From Promethearchaeota archaeon (GTDB taxonomy: Archaea > Asgardarchaeota > Lokiarchaeia > Sigyniarchaeales > SOKP01), in contig JAHLWP010000011.1 of the NCBI GenBank assembly GCA_019057865.1, positions 1 through 64,000 of the forward strand: a stretch of DNA of 64,000 bases, read 5' to 3'. The notes under the pieces were generated by a model. It was not told the origin of the DNA. It was given only the letters and a program-made list of their open reading frames with translations, and made no database searches. Every line of letters starts with the position of its first letter. The stretch's first letter is position 1. Of the stretch, positions 1-8,282 are shown piece by piece. The position numbers and the translations under genes were made by a program.

Positions 1-282
1 CAGTGGCCTCAGGGAGATTGGGCGGATCCTGAAGATCTAGCTGGTGAGGAAATATCGGAGATTCCAATTCCAGATGATTGGGTTGAGGTTGTAGAGGAAC
101 CAGATCAAGAACCTGAAAATATTCCTGAACTAGACCCTGATCAGTGGCCTCAGGGAGATTGGGCGGATCCTGAAGATCTAGCTGGTGAGGAAATATATCC
201 AATACCAATTCCAGATGATTGGGTTGAAATAGTAGAAGAAACTGATCAAGAGCCCATAGAAAGTCCAATACAAGAAGAGAAT
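1..282 (+). repeat. Two in-frame 141-bp tandem direct repeats
   Basis: Unit 1 spans 1-141 and unit 2 spans 142-282. The first 54 bases of each are identical (1-54 and 142-195), and a further stretch encoding PIPDDWVE is nearly identical. The unit length is a multiple of three, so each copy adds 47 residues without a frameshift. The array begins at the window edge and probably has more copies upstream. The second half of unit 2 has diverged, as expected for the last unit of an array. Confidence 0.9.
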
Positions 283-2883
283 CAAGAAAAAGAAGAGATT
301 ATAGTTTATGCTACTAGTGAAAACTCTTCTTCTGATTTTTTAGAACTAAAAAATTTTATTGCTGAAATAGCTACCCAAGAGAAATCGCAGGATATTCAAA
401 AATCATTAGAAATAACAACAGAAAATCAGGAATCGAAGCGGGAATTAAATAGTAAAAAAGACGAGAAAGAAGCAAATAAGGAATTAAAAGAAACTAAGGA
501 AAAAGATTTTATCACAAATAAAGAGACAAATGAAATTAAAGCAGAGATTAAAAAAAAAGAAGATAAAAGCTCAGAAATTCAAAACGAAAAGACACAGGAA
601 ATCTCTAAAGAACTTAAAGAAAAATATAAAGAACAAACAGGAAGACGACCTATATATGCAGGAAAGATTACTAAAGGTTTTGAAGAATGGTTAAAGGAAC
701 AACAGGAATCCGAAAAAGAAAATCAAGAAAAGGATGAGCAAGAGGAAATCAAAGAAGATTGGGAAATTCTGTTAGAAAAATGGATAAATGATGCTGATGA
801 AAATGAAATTTCGAAAGAAGTTAAAGATGAATTGATTGAAATAATCAAGAACTATCGAGAAGTTAGAAAAATCGAAAAATTATTAATGGCATTATTAGCA
901 AAATCCAATCCTACTGAAGAAATGCTTATTGAAATTGAGAAGTTGATAGAAAAAGTATATGAATTAACAAATAATCAAGAAGAATTATTCATTACTTTTG
1001 AGAGATTTAAAGCTTTCTATAATAAGACTGCTAAAGATCGCATTACTGAACAAAAAGTAAGATTTATAAAGCATCTCGCTCAAAAATTAAGAAGACTTAA
1101 AGATGTAGCTAATGATGAAAACGCTCTTCTTAACTATAATTGGAAGGCATTTATAAAAGCAAATATAGACTTAATAAAGGAATTGAACGAAAATGATAAA
1201 GAATTAGTTTCTAAAATCATTAATAAGGCAGATATCTCTAAAGAAGAAAGAAGAAAACTTATATCTATTTTAACTAAACTCGATACTGAACAATTAATTA
1301 AAATTTTTGGTGAAACTTTTAAACATCATACTAAAAATTATATAAAATGGGGTTGGGATTTTGATAGGGGAGTCAAGAGATTGATGTTAAATGCCTTTTT
1401 AAAACCTGATTTAGAGAATATAACTTATAATAAAGAAGTTATACAAGTTGAAAAATCAAATAATTTAAGTTTTAACCGAAGAATTTTTGAATATCTCTCA
1501 AATAGAAACAAAGAAATTGAAGATGGAACATACATACCAAGGTTTAATGATTTCAAATCCTTACCTGATTTTAAAAATCTAACAAGAAAGAACTTTAATA
1601 CAATAAGGAATAAATGGTTCAATGAGAATCTAAATATAAATTTTAAAGATTATATTTCTAAATTACAACCTTCTTTAAAAAGCAAATTATTTGATTATTT
1701 AAACAGAAAGCTAAAAGAAATCCAAGAGGGAATATATATTCCTCTTTATAAAGATTTAAAAAAGGACCGACAGTTTAGAGATATTAATGAAAAGTCTTTT
1801 AATCGTATAAGGAGAGATTGGTATATTGAAAATATCGGTAAGAATTTTTCATCATATCATCCTTCCTTAATAAAGAAAATTTTTAATTATTTGTCCCAAA
1901 AAATAGATGAAATTAGGGAAGGGACCTATATTCCAATGTATCAGGATTTTATCAATATACCTAAATTTAAAAATCTTAATGAAAAAACTTTTAGACACGC
2001 AAGATATCAATGGTATAAAAAGCATTTTAATAAGTCTTTTAATAAATATTCTTTACAATTTGAGTACACAATTAAAGCAAAATTGTATAATTATTTATTT
2101 TCAAGAAAAAAGCAAATTGAACAAAGAAAGTTCATTCCAAAATTAAATATTATTAAAAAAAATCAGTTATTTAGAGCATTATCTAACACAACAATCCTTG
2201 AAATAAGAGATGATTGGTATAAAGAGAATTTTGGAATTCCTTATTTAAAATATCATCCTTATTTTAAAGAATTATTATTCAATTTTCTTTCAAATCCAAA
2301 TATAATAAGTAAGATAAAACGTTGCAAATTTATTCCAAGATATAAATTTTTTAAAGAAATACCAGAATTTAGTGGTATGAGCTCATACACATTTATACAA
2401 ATTAGGCGTCAATGGTTCGAAGAACAATTTAATACTAAATTTATAAAATATTACACGAAAAAAACACGCCATAAAATTGAATTTTATAAATTTAGAGACA
2501 AATCATCATTTATACGCCCAAATTATAAGTCCAAACGTCATCGAACTCTTAAATTAATTATTCAACTAGGAAGGTGTTTACTAACTGGCAAACCCCTTAA
2601 AGCTAATTACGTAGATTTCCATCATATTGACTATGATCCAACAAATGATGATAAAAATAATATCGGTTTTATAGATCGATCAATTCATCAAAGTAAGGTT
2701 CATCCTCTGAATTTAAATATTACAAAAAAAATTTTAAAAAAAAATTTAATAGATCTTCTTAACGGAAAAATTCCTAAGATGTGGAGAAAAGAAGGTATTA
2801 ATTTAAGTAAATATGAAAAAAACAAACTTAGTAGAAGAAAAAAGTCAAATAATATTATAATTAAAAAATATAATGAATTATAA
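1..2883 (+). CDS. Large modular repeat protein with C-terminal HNH-like domain (5' end outside window)
   Basis: The frame is open from base 1, so the true start lies upstream; 960 codons are visible. Residues 1-94 are two 47-residue acidic units, each with QWPQGDWADPEDLAGEEI followed by PIPDDWVE. A Glu/Lys-rich linker, probably coiled coil, runs to about residue 280. From about 490 to 818 there are five copies of a ~65-residue module, each with FxYLS, then YIPxxxDF, then IRxxWYxENF, like a repeated small helical or DNA-binding unit. From about residue 859 CLLTGKPL, FHHIDYD and SIHQSKVHPLN resemble an HNH nuclease (Cys, HH pair, Asn, late His). A TTG at 832 is an internal codon, not the start. 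DNA binding or cleavage is inferred from the HNH-like end. The repeated module is not one I recognise. Confidence 0.75.
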   Translation, partial: QWPQGDWADPEDLAGEEISEIPIPDDWVEVVEEPDQEPENIPELDPDQWPQGDWADPEDLAGEEIYPIPIPDDWVEIVEETDQEPIESPIQEENQEKEEIIVYATSENSSSDFLELKNFIAEIATQEKSQDIQKSLEITTENQESKRELNSKKDEKEANKELKETKEKDFITNKETNEIKAEIKKKEDKSSEIQNEKTQEISKELKEKYKEQTGRRPIYAGKITKGFEEWLKEQQESEKENQEKDEQEEIKEDWEILLEKWINDADENEISKEVKDELIEIIKNYREVRKIEKLLMALLAKSNPTEEMLIEIEKLIEKVYELTNNQEELFITFERFKAFYNKTAKDRITEQKVRFIKHLAQKLRRLKDVANDENALLNYNWKAFIKANIDLIKELNENDKELVSKIINKADISKEERRKLISILTKLDTEQLIKIFGETFKHHTKNYIKWGWDFDRGVKRLMLNAFLKPDLENITYNKEVIQVEKSNNLSFNRRIFEYLSNRNKEIEDGTYIPRFNDFKSLPDFKNLTRKNFNTIRNKWFNENLNINFKDYISKLQPSLKSKLFDYLNRKLKEIQEGIYIPLYKDLKKDRQFRDINEKSFNRIRRDWYIENIGKNFSSYHPSLIKKIFNYLSQKIDEIREGTYIPMYQDFINIPKFKNLNEKTFRHARYQWYKKHFNKSFNKYSLQFEYTIKAKLYNYLFSRKKQIEQRKFIPKLNIIKKNQLFRALSNTTILEIRDDWYKENFGIPYLKYHPYFKELLFNFLSNPNIISKIKRCKFIPRYKFFKEIPEFSGMSSYTFIQIRRQWFEEQFNTKFIKYYTKKTRHKIEFYKFRDKSSFIRPNYKSKRHRTLKLIIQLGRCLLTGKPLKANYVDFHHIDYDPTNDDKNNIGFIDRSIHQSKVHPLNLNITKKILKKNLIDLLNGKIPKMWRKEGINLSKYEKNKLSRRKKSNNIIIKKYNEL
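1470..2455 (+). repeat. Five diverged ~65-codon modules inside the HNH-like protein
   Basis: Repeats are seen only at protein level. The FxYLS-type motif recurs at roughly 1485, 1690, 1885, 2090 and 2275, giving a period near 195-200 bases. Each module carries a YIP/FIP tripeptide about 20 residues in, an aromatic FK-NL-type patch, and an R-x2-W-[YF] motif near its end. The nucleotide sequences have diverged strongly, so the array is old, unlike the near-identical repeat at 1-282. Confidence 0.75.
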
Positions 2884-2902
2884 AAAAGTTGAAATATAAA
2901 TC

Positions 2903-3277
2903 ATGGAATTCCATAAGTATGCTAATAAATTCAAAAAAAACCAGAAGTTAAAAGAAAAAATTGAATACAATTCAAGAATTAGAGAATTAGTTAAAGCCGA
3001 TTTAAAATGGCAAAAATATTTCAATCATATCGAAAAAATATTTGAAAAAATCAAAACCATAACGCCCATTTTTTTTAATTTTGGGGAGGCTGGCTTTTAT
3101 TATAAAATATCAGTGGATTTAGAACTTATTTTTCATTTACGATTTGATGATAAAATATTTGAGTATGTTTTATTTTATCAAGGAGAACCAGAAGAATTTG
3201 GTGAGTCTTCCTATAATCAAACTGTTCAAGCAGATATCGAATATATTAAAGGAATTATAAATCTTTTTAGTCAATAA
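2903..3277 (+). CDS. Uncharacterised 124-residue protein
   Basis: ATG start 19 bases after the stop of the HNH-like gene on the same strand, so the two may be co-transcribed. The N-terminal half is basic and helical (many Lys, with KWQKYFNHIEKIFEKI). The C-terminal half reads as alternating beta strands with an acidic loop (QGEPEEFGESS) and a short closing helix. There is no signal peptide or membrane segment, and I do not recognise the family. Its position suggests it could assist or regulate the upstream protein, but nothing in the sequence shows this. Confidence 0.6.
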   Translation: MEFHKYANKFKKNQKLKEKIEYNSRIRELVKADLKWQKYFNHIEKIFEKIKTITPIFFNFGEAGFYYKISVDLELIFHLRFDDKIFEYVLFYQGEPEEFGESSYNQTVQADIEYIKGIINLFSQ

Positions 3278-3437
3278 TTTTTAAAAGATATTTTTAATCA
3301 GTAATAAATTTAAAGAAATCTTAAATTTAATAAAATCGATAAAGCAAACTCATTCATCAAAAAATATTAAAGGAAATAATAAATATTCTTATTTAACATA
3401 ATTTTAAAAAAAAAAAATTTTTCTTGGCGTTTTTTAT

Positions 3438-4667
3438 ATGATGTTTGATGAAGAAACCTTACGACGCATCAGATATCTTCACTTCTCAATTAAGAAAATA
3501 GAGTTGGCATTAGAAAAAGAAGATGAACACTTTAACTTAGATGATATAAATTTCATTCTAGAATATACTAAAATATTGAATATTAACTACGGAAGCGAAA
3601 GTCATATAAGAATTTTAAAGGAACTAGATATAACCCCTATTTTTTATGATCCGATTGAGAATCAGGAAATTCAAATTCAAGATATAATGTTTGAGTGTGG
3701 AAGGGTATTATGGGTTATGGCAAGAGCTTATTCCCAACTTTCCGAAAATTTTGAAGAAGATGAAGAATGGGAAAATTCTCTTGTTGCTATGACCGAATGT
3801 AGCAAAATTTATAAAACAGCGGCATATTTTACTGCAGCAGCTATTTATCAAAATGAAAAAGGCATAACCTTATCTTCTGATAATCTTGAATTAAATTCTG
3901 AGGAAGCTAGAATTTTAGCTCAAAGCATCTCAGCCTTACAGGAAGAAAATAATAATAATATATACTTTGCTTCGAAATTATATTCAGGACTTTCTGCTTT
4001 ATCAAAACGTTTATTCTATTTAAAGAAGCATGAAGAGCAAAAAAAACAACAAATAAGAGCACAATTTCATTATGATATGGGGAAATCTTGCTCTCTTAAA
4101 GCAAAGGCATCATTAGAATCCTCACTCACAGATATAAATCAAGAAAAAGTCAGAAAACTACAACAAAAAGCACTATGGTATTTTATAAAAGCAAGAGATA
4201 TTTGGGAAAATATGCTTCAAAATCTTCCAACTTCAAGTGAAGAAAAAGAAAACATAGATTTAAATTTATCAATAGTAAAGGAGAATATTAAAGAGACTGA
4301 TGTGGAACAATTAGAGTATGAAGATATTAAAAAAATCCAAGATCCAGAACCTATAATTATAATTCCAGAGAATTTAGCCCCGTTTGTGCCAAAATCAACA
4401 ATTTATTTAACAAAATTCGTGCCAAAAGATTTGAATATAAAGAGGTTCAAATCTTTTCAAAGAAAAAAATTAGAACAAAAAATTCCATACAGTAAACGTG
4501 AAAAATTAGCAGATAAGAGAGCAGCAATAGTTAGAACAATAAACGAGTTAAAATTATTAAAAGAAAATAAAGAAATTGATGTTGAGAAGTTCGCTGAACT
4601 TATGGAAAAATACTCAATTAAATTAAACATGATTGAATCTGCTATAGAAAAATTAGCAAAAAAGTAG
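3438..4667 (+). CDS. All-helical 409-residue protein, BRO1- or TPR-like, function unknown
   Basis: Starts at ATG 3438 (a second ATG follows at 3441). Nearly the whole chain is amphipathic helix. Residues ~100-265 contain paired helices with small-residue faces (YKTAAYFTAAAIYQ, YFASKLYSGLSALSKR, ALWYFIKARDIWENML) like TPR or BRO1-type helical solenoids. A proline-rich linker near 295-320 (PEPIIIIPENLAPFVP) leads to a basic C-terminal coiled coil (about 335-409). No signal peptide or membrane segment is present. BRO1/ALIX-like proteins would make sense in an Asgard genome with ESCRT genes, but the similarity is only in general appearance. Generic TPR-like scaffold is the safer reading. Confidence 0.6.
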   Translation: MMFDEETLRRIRYLHFSIKKIELALEKEDEHFNLDDINFILEYTKILNINYGSESHIRILKELDITPIFYDPIENQEIQIQDIMFECGRVLWVMARAYSQLSENFEEDEEWENSLVAMTECSKIYKTAAYFTAAAIYQNEKGITLSSDNLELNSEEARILAQSISALQEENNNNIYFASKLYSGLSALSKRLFYLKKHEEQKKQQIRAQFHYDMGKSCSLKAKASLESSLTDINQEKVRKLQQKALWYFIKARDIWENMLQNLPTSSEEKENIDLNLSIVKENIKETDVEQLEYEDIKKIQDPEPIIIIPENLAPFVPKSTIYLTKFVPKDLNIKRFKSFQRKKLEQKIPYSKREKLADKRAAIVRTINELKLLKENKEIDVEKFAELMEKYSIKLNMIESAIEKLAKK

Positions 4668-4687
4668 AACAATCTTATTATAAGTAA

Positions 4688-5032
4688 TTAAAAATCATCA
4701 ATCTCCCCGGGTATTGGTTTTTTTTCTTTTTCTATATATTTTTTCCGATTTTCTTCTATTTTAAAATCTCTCTGTGATTCTTCTAAGAATATAAGATCGT
4801 AAACTTCCTTTAACGCTACACAGATTAGCAATGCTTCTATAAGAGAAATCAGAACAGTCATCATTATTTCTAAATTAATTAAGTTTTTAAAGAAAAGTGA
4901 GATTAAGAAAAAGAAATGAGGAGTATAAAGAAGGATGACTATCCCTAATCTTTTACCAAATCTAATAATATTCTTATTCTCTAATTTAAAGACTTTTTCT
5001 AATCGAATAACTAGAATGTAATCTTTCTCCAA
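4688..5032 (-). CDS. Small membrane protein with two transmembrane helices
   Basis: TTG start, because no ATG lies before the membrane segments. Residues ~29-48 (LGIVILLYTPHFFFLISLFF) and ~54-75 (IMMTVLISLIEALLICVALK) are hydrophobic helices, followed by a charged cytoplasmic tail ending PGEIDDF. Both ends are probably on the cytoplasmic side. The gene converges with the helical-repeat gene on the plus strand, with 20 bases between the stops. The family is not recognised, and the call rests on length, codon use and membrane pattern. Confidence 0.5.
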   Translation of the reverse strand: MEKDYILVIRLEKVFKLENKNIIRFGKRLGIVILLYTPHFFFLISLFFKNLINLEIMMTVLISLIEALLICVALKEVYDLIFLEESQRDFKIEENRKKYIEKEKKPIPGEIDDF

Positions 5033-5167
5033 ATTGTTTAATACAATTAAAACTTTAATTTTGATTTATATTTAAATCAAACCTTAAATCAAATAAAACT
5101 GCTTCTAATTAATATCATTTAATGATTAATTATGGTAATTTTTATTTTAAGGAACCTTTATCTAATT

Positions 5168-5455
5168 ATGTCTATCACAAAAGAGCAAATTGCACTATTA
5201 CTATATATTAAAAATATGCTTGCAGATTTAATCTATATTAATGGTGTAATCGCAACAGAATTAATTAAAGTAACAGAAAATACATCAGTAATTCGTCGTG
5301 GAGAAGAGTTTTTGAGTACAACTAATTGTCTAACAGAACATAAAGAATTAAACGAAAAAATAATTGAGATAGTTAAGAAATATAAAACTGATCCAAAAGA
5401 TTCTGAATGTTTAGAAAAACATACATTAACGCATTTGAAGAATTCAGAAAAATAA
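5168..5455 (+). CDS. Uncharacterised 95-residue helical protein
   Basis: I prefer ATG 5168 (protein begins MSITKEQ). An in-frame ATG at 5132 would add a hydrophobic dozen residues that look like translated leader. The protein is mostly helical and soluble, with a central motif VIRRGEEFLSTTNCLTEHKEL and a second Cys in SECLEKH, so two cysteines and two His residues could bind a metal. This is speculative. It lies 48 bases before the IscU-like scaffold gene on the same strand and may share its transcript. The family is not recognised. Confidence 0.5.
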   Translation: MSITKEQIALLLYIKNMLADLIYINGVIATELIKVTENTSVIRRGEEFLSTTNCLTEHKELNEKIIEIVKKYKTDPKDSECLEKHTLTHLKNSEK

Positions 5456-5503
5456 ATTTTTATCTAAAAATTCAAATATTAACGATAGAGGGATAATAAG
5501 TTT

Positions 5504-5944
5504 ATGTCAAAGGATGATTTTGATGAATTTGTTAATAAACTTCAAAAAGATATTATTGACAAAGAGCTTAAGGATTATAATGAAAGAATTGTTGAACTAT
5601 ACCATAATCCGATAAATTGGGGTCAACCACCTGAAGAGGAAATAACTGAAACTCATGCTTATGAAGGTCCTTGTGGAGATACTATGCAATTTTTTTTAAA
5701 AATCAAAAATAATAAAATTGAAAAAGCTAATTTTATTACTGATGGATGTGGCGCTACTGTTGCATGTGGAAGTCAAACAACTATGCTAATCGAAGGGAGA
5801 TCGTTGGAATTTGCTGAGAATCTAAAATCAAAAGATATAGAGAAGGCTTTAAATGGTCTTCCAGAAGATCATAAACATTGTGCTGAACTAGCTAAAAGAA
5901 CTTTAAGAAGGTTGATTGAAAAATATAAATATAAAAAGAATTAA
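5504..5944 (+). CDS. IscU/NifU-type iron-sulfur cluster scaffold protein
   Basis: Scaffold on which [Fe-S] clusters are built before transfer to apoproteins. The N-terminal NifU/IscU fold is clear: EGPCGDTMQFFLKI, then the DGCGATVACGSQ loop, then HKHCAELAKRTL. These supply the three conserved cluster-ligand cysteines in the usual order and spacing. The length of 146 residues is normal for a stand-alone IscU-type protein, with a charged N-terminal extension of about 45 residues. No cysteine desulfurase gene is adjacent, so sulfur donation must come from elsewhere. An alpha/beta hydrolase gene follows after 9 bases, suggesting co-transcription. Confidence 0.85.
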   Translation: MSKDDFDEFVNKLQKDIIDKELKDYNERIVELYHNPINWGQPPEEEITETHAYEGPCGDTMQFFLKIKNNKIEKANFITDGCGATVACGSQTTMLIEGRSLEFAENLKSKDIEKALNGLPEDHKHCAELAKRTLRRLIEKYKYKKN

Positions 5945-5953
5945 TCTTTTTTC

Positions 5954-6673
5954 ATGATGGAAGATATTATAATTGAAAATATTGATATTCCTGTAAATTC
6001 AGGTAATATCAATCTTAAAGGTTCAATATATTATACCTTAGATACTCCATCAAAAGCTCCTTTTATTGTGATTTTAGGGGGTCTAAGGGATCATAGAGAA
6101 ACTCCTTTTGTAAAATCTTATATTGAAAAATTTGCTAAAGCAGGATGTTATGTTCTATCCTATGATTATCGGGCTCATGGAGAAACTAAAAAACAGACAG
6201 GTTCAATATGGTATAAAATGGTATTACAAATATTTTCAGATATTCACTTAGTAATTGACTGGATTATAAAGAAACAATACAATAGGCTTTTGGAAGAAAA
6301 AATATTTTTATTTGGCAGAAGCATGGGAGGCGCAATAATATTAACCCATGGTTATACTGATCATAGAGTGAAGAGGAGCATAGCTCTCTGTACTAGATAT
6401 GATTATCATACAACTACAGTAAAGTTTCAAGAAGATATTATTAAAAAAATAAGTCCTAAATATTTTTTAAAAAAAGATCCTTTAAATAAAAGAATATTGA
6501 TCGCGCATTGCAAGGATGATCAAAGAATCCCATTTGAGAATTTTTTTCAAATAAAAAAACAACTTGGATTAAATGATGAAAATGCACTTGAGTTTGATAC
6601 TGGAGGACATTCTTTTAAAGGTCATCGAGAAGAGATTTTTAAATATTCTCTTGAATTTTTAAAGAAGTTATAA
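5954..6673 (+). CDS. Alpha/beta-hydrolase family protein (serine hydrolase)
   Basis: A 239-residue single-domain alpha/beta hydrolase. The nucleophile elbow GRSMGG places the catalytic Ser at residue 123. The acid is Asp188 or Asp189 in HCKDDQRIPFE, and the base is His219 in DTGGHSF. An oxyanion-side motif GGLRDHRE lies near residue 42, and YDYRAHGET after beta4 is typical of the dienelactone hydrolase/esterase branch. There is no signal peptide, so it is cytoplasmic. It follows the IscU-like gene by 9 bases. The substrate cannot be told from sequence; a carboxylesterase or thioesterase is likely. Confidence 0.85.
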   Translation: MMEDIIIENIDIPVNSGNINLKGSIYYTLDTPSKAPFIVILGGLRDHRETPFVKSYIEKFAKAGCYVLSYDYRAHGETKKQTGSIWYKMVLQIFSDIHLVIDWIIKKQYNRLLEEKIFLFGRSMGGAIILTHGYTDHRVKRSIALCTRYDYHTTTVKFQEDIIKKISPKYFLKKDPLNKRILIAHCKDDQRIPFENFFQIKKQLGLNDENALEFDTGGHSFKGHREEIFKYSLEFLKKL

Positions 6674-6727
6674 TAAAGAAAATTATAAATTAAATAATGA
6701 TGATATAAAATTAAAAGGTGAAATTAG

Positions 6728-7630
6728 ATGGAAAAGATCTTAATCGTAGGACCCGCATCTCAAATACTTGGAGTAAAAATCGCAAAAGAGTTAGGAATTG
6801 AGGCCATAAATACTGAAGTTAAGAAATTTCCAGATGGGGAAAACTACCTAAGAATTAATATTGAGGATGAAACAATAATAGCTGGAAAAGAAGTTATTAT
6901 TATTCAATCAACAGGACCTAGTTCGAATAATAATCAAAATGCCAGATTAATGGAACTTTTTATGATGATTAATTCTGTTAAGCGTATGGGCGCATCAAAA
7001 ATCATTGTTGTTGTACCCTATCTTGCATACACTCGCCAAGATAAAATATTTAGGCCAGGAGAAACTCAATTTGGTAATGTTATTATACATATTATTAATT
7101 CCTTAGGCATAGATGAATTTTATACTGTAGATGTTCACGCTCCAGTGATTTTAGAGAAATGTTCATGTAAAGCAATTAATATTGACTCAATGAAACTTCT
7201 GGCAGATAATATAAAAACTCTTGGAGCAGAAGATATCGTTGTAGTATCACCTGATAAGGGAGGAATTGAGAGATCAAGAGCTTTTGCAAAATATTTTGGA
7301 GAAAGTGTTCCTGTTGACGTGTTCGAGAAAAGTAGAGATGTAAAAACGGGTGAAATTAAGATGTCAGGAAAGTTGAGTCTTAAAGGTAAAGATGTTGTTA
7401 TTGCAGATGATATTATTGCAACAGGTGGTACTATGGCGACAGCAATTAAATTAGCTAGAGAAAGCGGAGCAAATAGAATTTATGCTGTAGCTACGCATGC
7501 ATTATTGTTAGAACAAGCTAAATATCGAATATTGAAAGCAGGCGCAGATAAAATAATTGGTACTGACTCGATTGATAATGAAGTAAGTACAGTTTCTTTA
7601 GCAAAAATAATTGTTGATTATTTAAAATAG
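6728..7630 (+). CDS. prs: Ribose-phosphate pyrophosphokinase (PRPP synthetase)
   Basis: Makes 5-phosphoribosyl diphosphate from ribose 5-phosphate and ATP for purine, pyrimidine, histidine and NAD synthesis. Family signatures include FPDGENYLRI near residue 38, VVPYLAYTRQDKIFRPGE (flexible loop and ATP site) near 95, DVHAPVILE (cation-binding region) near 137 and the PRPP loop VIADDIIATGGTMATA near 223. The length of 300 residues is slightly shorter than bacterial enzymes, as in archaeal class members. The start is supported by GGTGA six bases upstream of ATG 6728. It is the only nucleotide-synthesis gene nearby. Confidence 0.95.
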   Translation: MEKILIVGPASQILGVKIAKELGIEAINTEVKKFPDGENYLRINIEDETIIAGKEVIIIQSTGPSSNNNQNARLMELFMMINSVKRMGASKIIVVVPYLAYTRQDKIFRPGETQFGNVIIHIINSLGIDEFYTVDVHAPVILEKCSCKAINIDSMKLLADNIKTLGAEDIVVVSPDKGGIERSRAFAKYFGESVPVDVFEKSRDVKTGEIKMSGKLSLKGKDVVIADDIIATGGTMATAIKLARESGANRIYAVATHALLLEQAKYRILKAGADKIIGTDSIDNEVSTVSLAKIIVDYLK

Positions 7631-7642
7631 AGTATTTTTTCC

Positions 7643-8185
7643 TTAATAGTTATGAATTAAATCTAAAACTAATTTTCTAATTCTTTCTTTAAGATCTTCC
7701 TTAGTCGAATCATTTTTAATTGTGTAATCTGCATTATTTAAAACCTCTTCAAGACCAAATTCGATTTCTCTCTTATTTCTATCTTTTAAATCATCAATAC
7801 TTTTTGGATCATCACTTCGAGCTCTTTCAAAAAGTCTTTTAAACCTTCTTCTCTCTTCTAGAACTATAGCAATTATAGGAAATTTCCAGTGTTTTCGAAA
7901 AACATTTACTTCAGCCATAGATCTCAATCCGTCAATAAAAATAATGTTATTATTTTGCTTATTTATTAAGTCTACACATTTTTCAGCAATTATATTAGAA
8001 CCGTATTTTAACCTCAATTCCTTAGCAATTTTGCCTAAATTTTCACTAGTAGGTTCAAGCTTTCTTTTCTTTGCCTCATTTCTAATAATATCACCCATTA
8101 TAATGACAGATCCTAAATTTCTTATAGCATCTATCGCTGTACTTTTACCAGAACCGGGAAGACCGCAAATAGCTAGTACTTTCAT
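7643..8185 (-). CDS. UPF0200-family P-loop nucleotide kinase-like protein
   Basis: A 180-residue P-loop protein starting MKVLAICGLPGSGKST (Walker A at residues 8-15). The following IIMGDIIRNEAKKR, LRLKYGSNIIAEKC and IIFIDGLRSMAEV segments are the pattern of the archaeal UPF0200 family, which resembles adenylate and dephospho-CoA kinases. The lid-like region is rich in arginine (ERRRFKRLFERARSDD). The substrate has not been settled for the family as far as I know. The gene converges on prs with only 12 bases between stops and is divergent from the JAMM protease gene. Confidence 0.8.
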   Translation of the reverse strand: MKVLAICGLPGSGKSTAIDAIRNLGSVIIMGDIIRNEAKKRKLEPTSENLGKIAKELRLKYGSNIIAEKCVDLINKQNNNIIFIDGLRSMAEVNVFRKHWKFPIIAIVLEERRRFKRLFERARSDDPKSIDDLKDRNKREIEFGLEEVLNNADYTIKNDSTKEDLKERIRKLVLDLIHNY

Positions 8186-8282
8186 TTTTAAAGAAATTAG
8201 ACATTAAAACAATTTATATATTAAATCTTTATTTAAATTCTATATAGAATAAGAAATAAAGTTTTAAAAAAAAAAGGAAATA

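Noticed and set aside
832..834. TTG as the start of the first gene
   Set aside because: The same frame is open and protein-like from base 1, including two repeat units, so the gene begins upstream of the window.
1907..2146. 79-codon frame inside the HNH-like gene
   Set aside because: Out-of-frame shadow within a repeat-bearing coding region that is continuous in the main frame.
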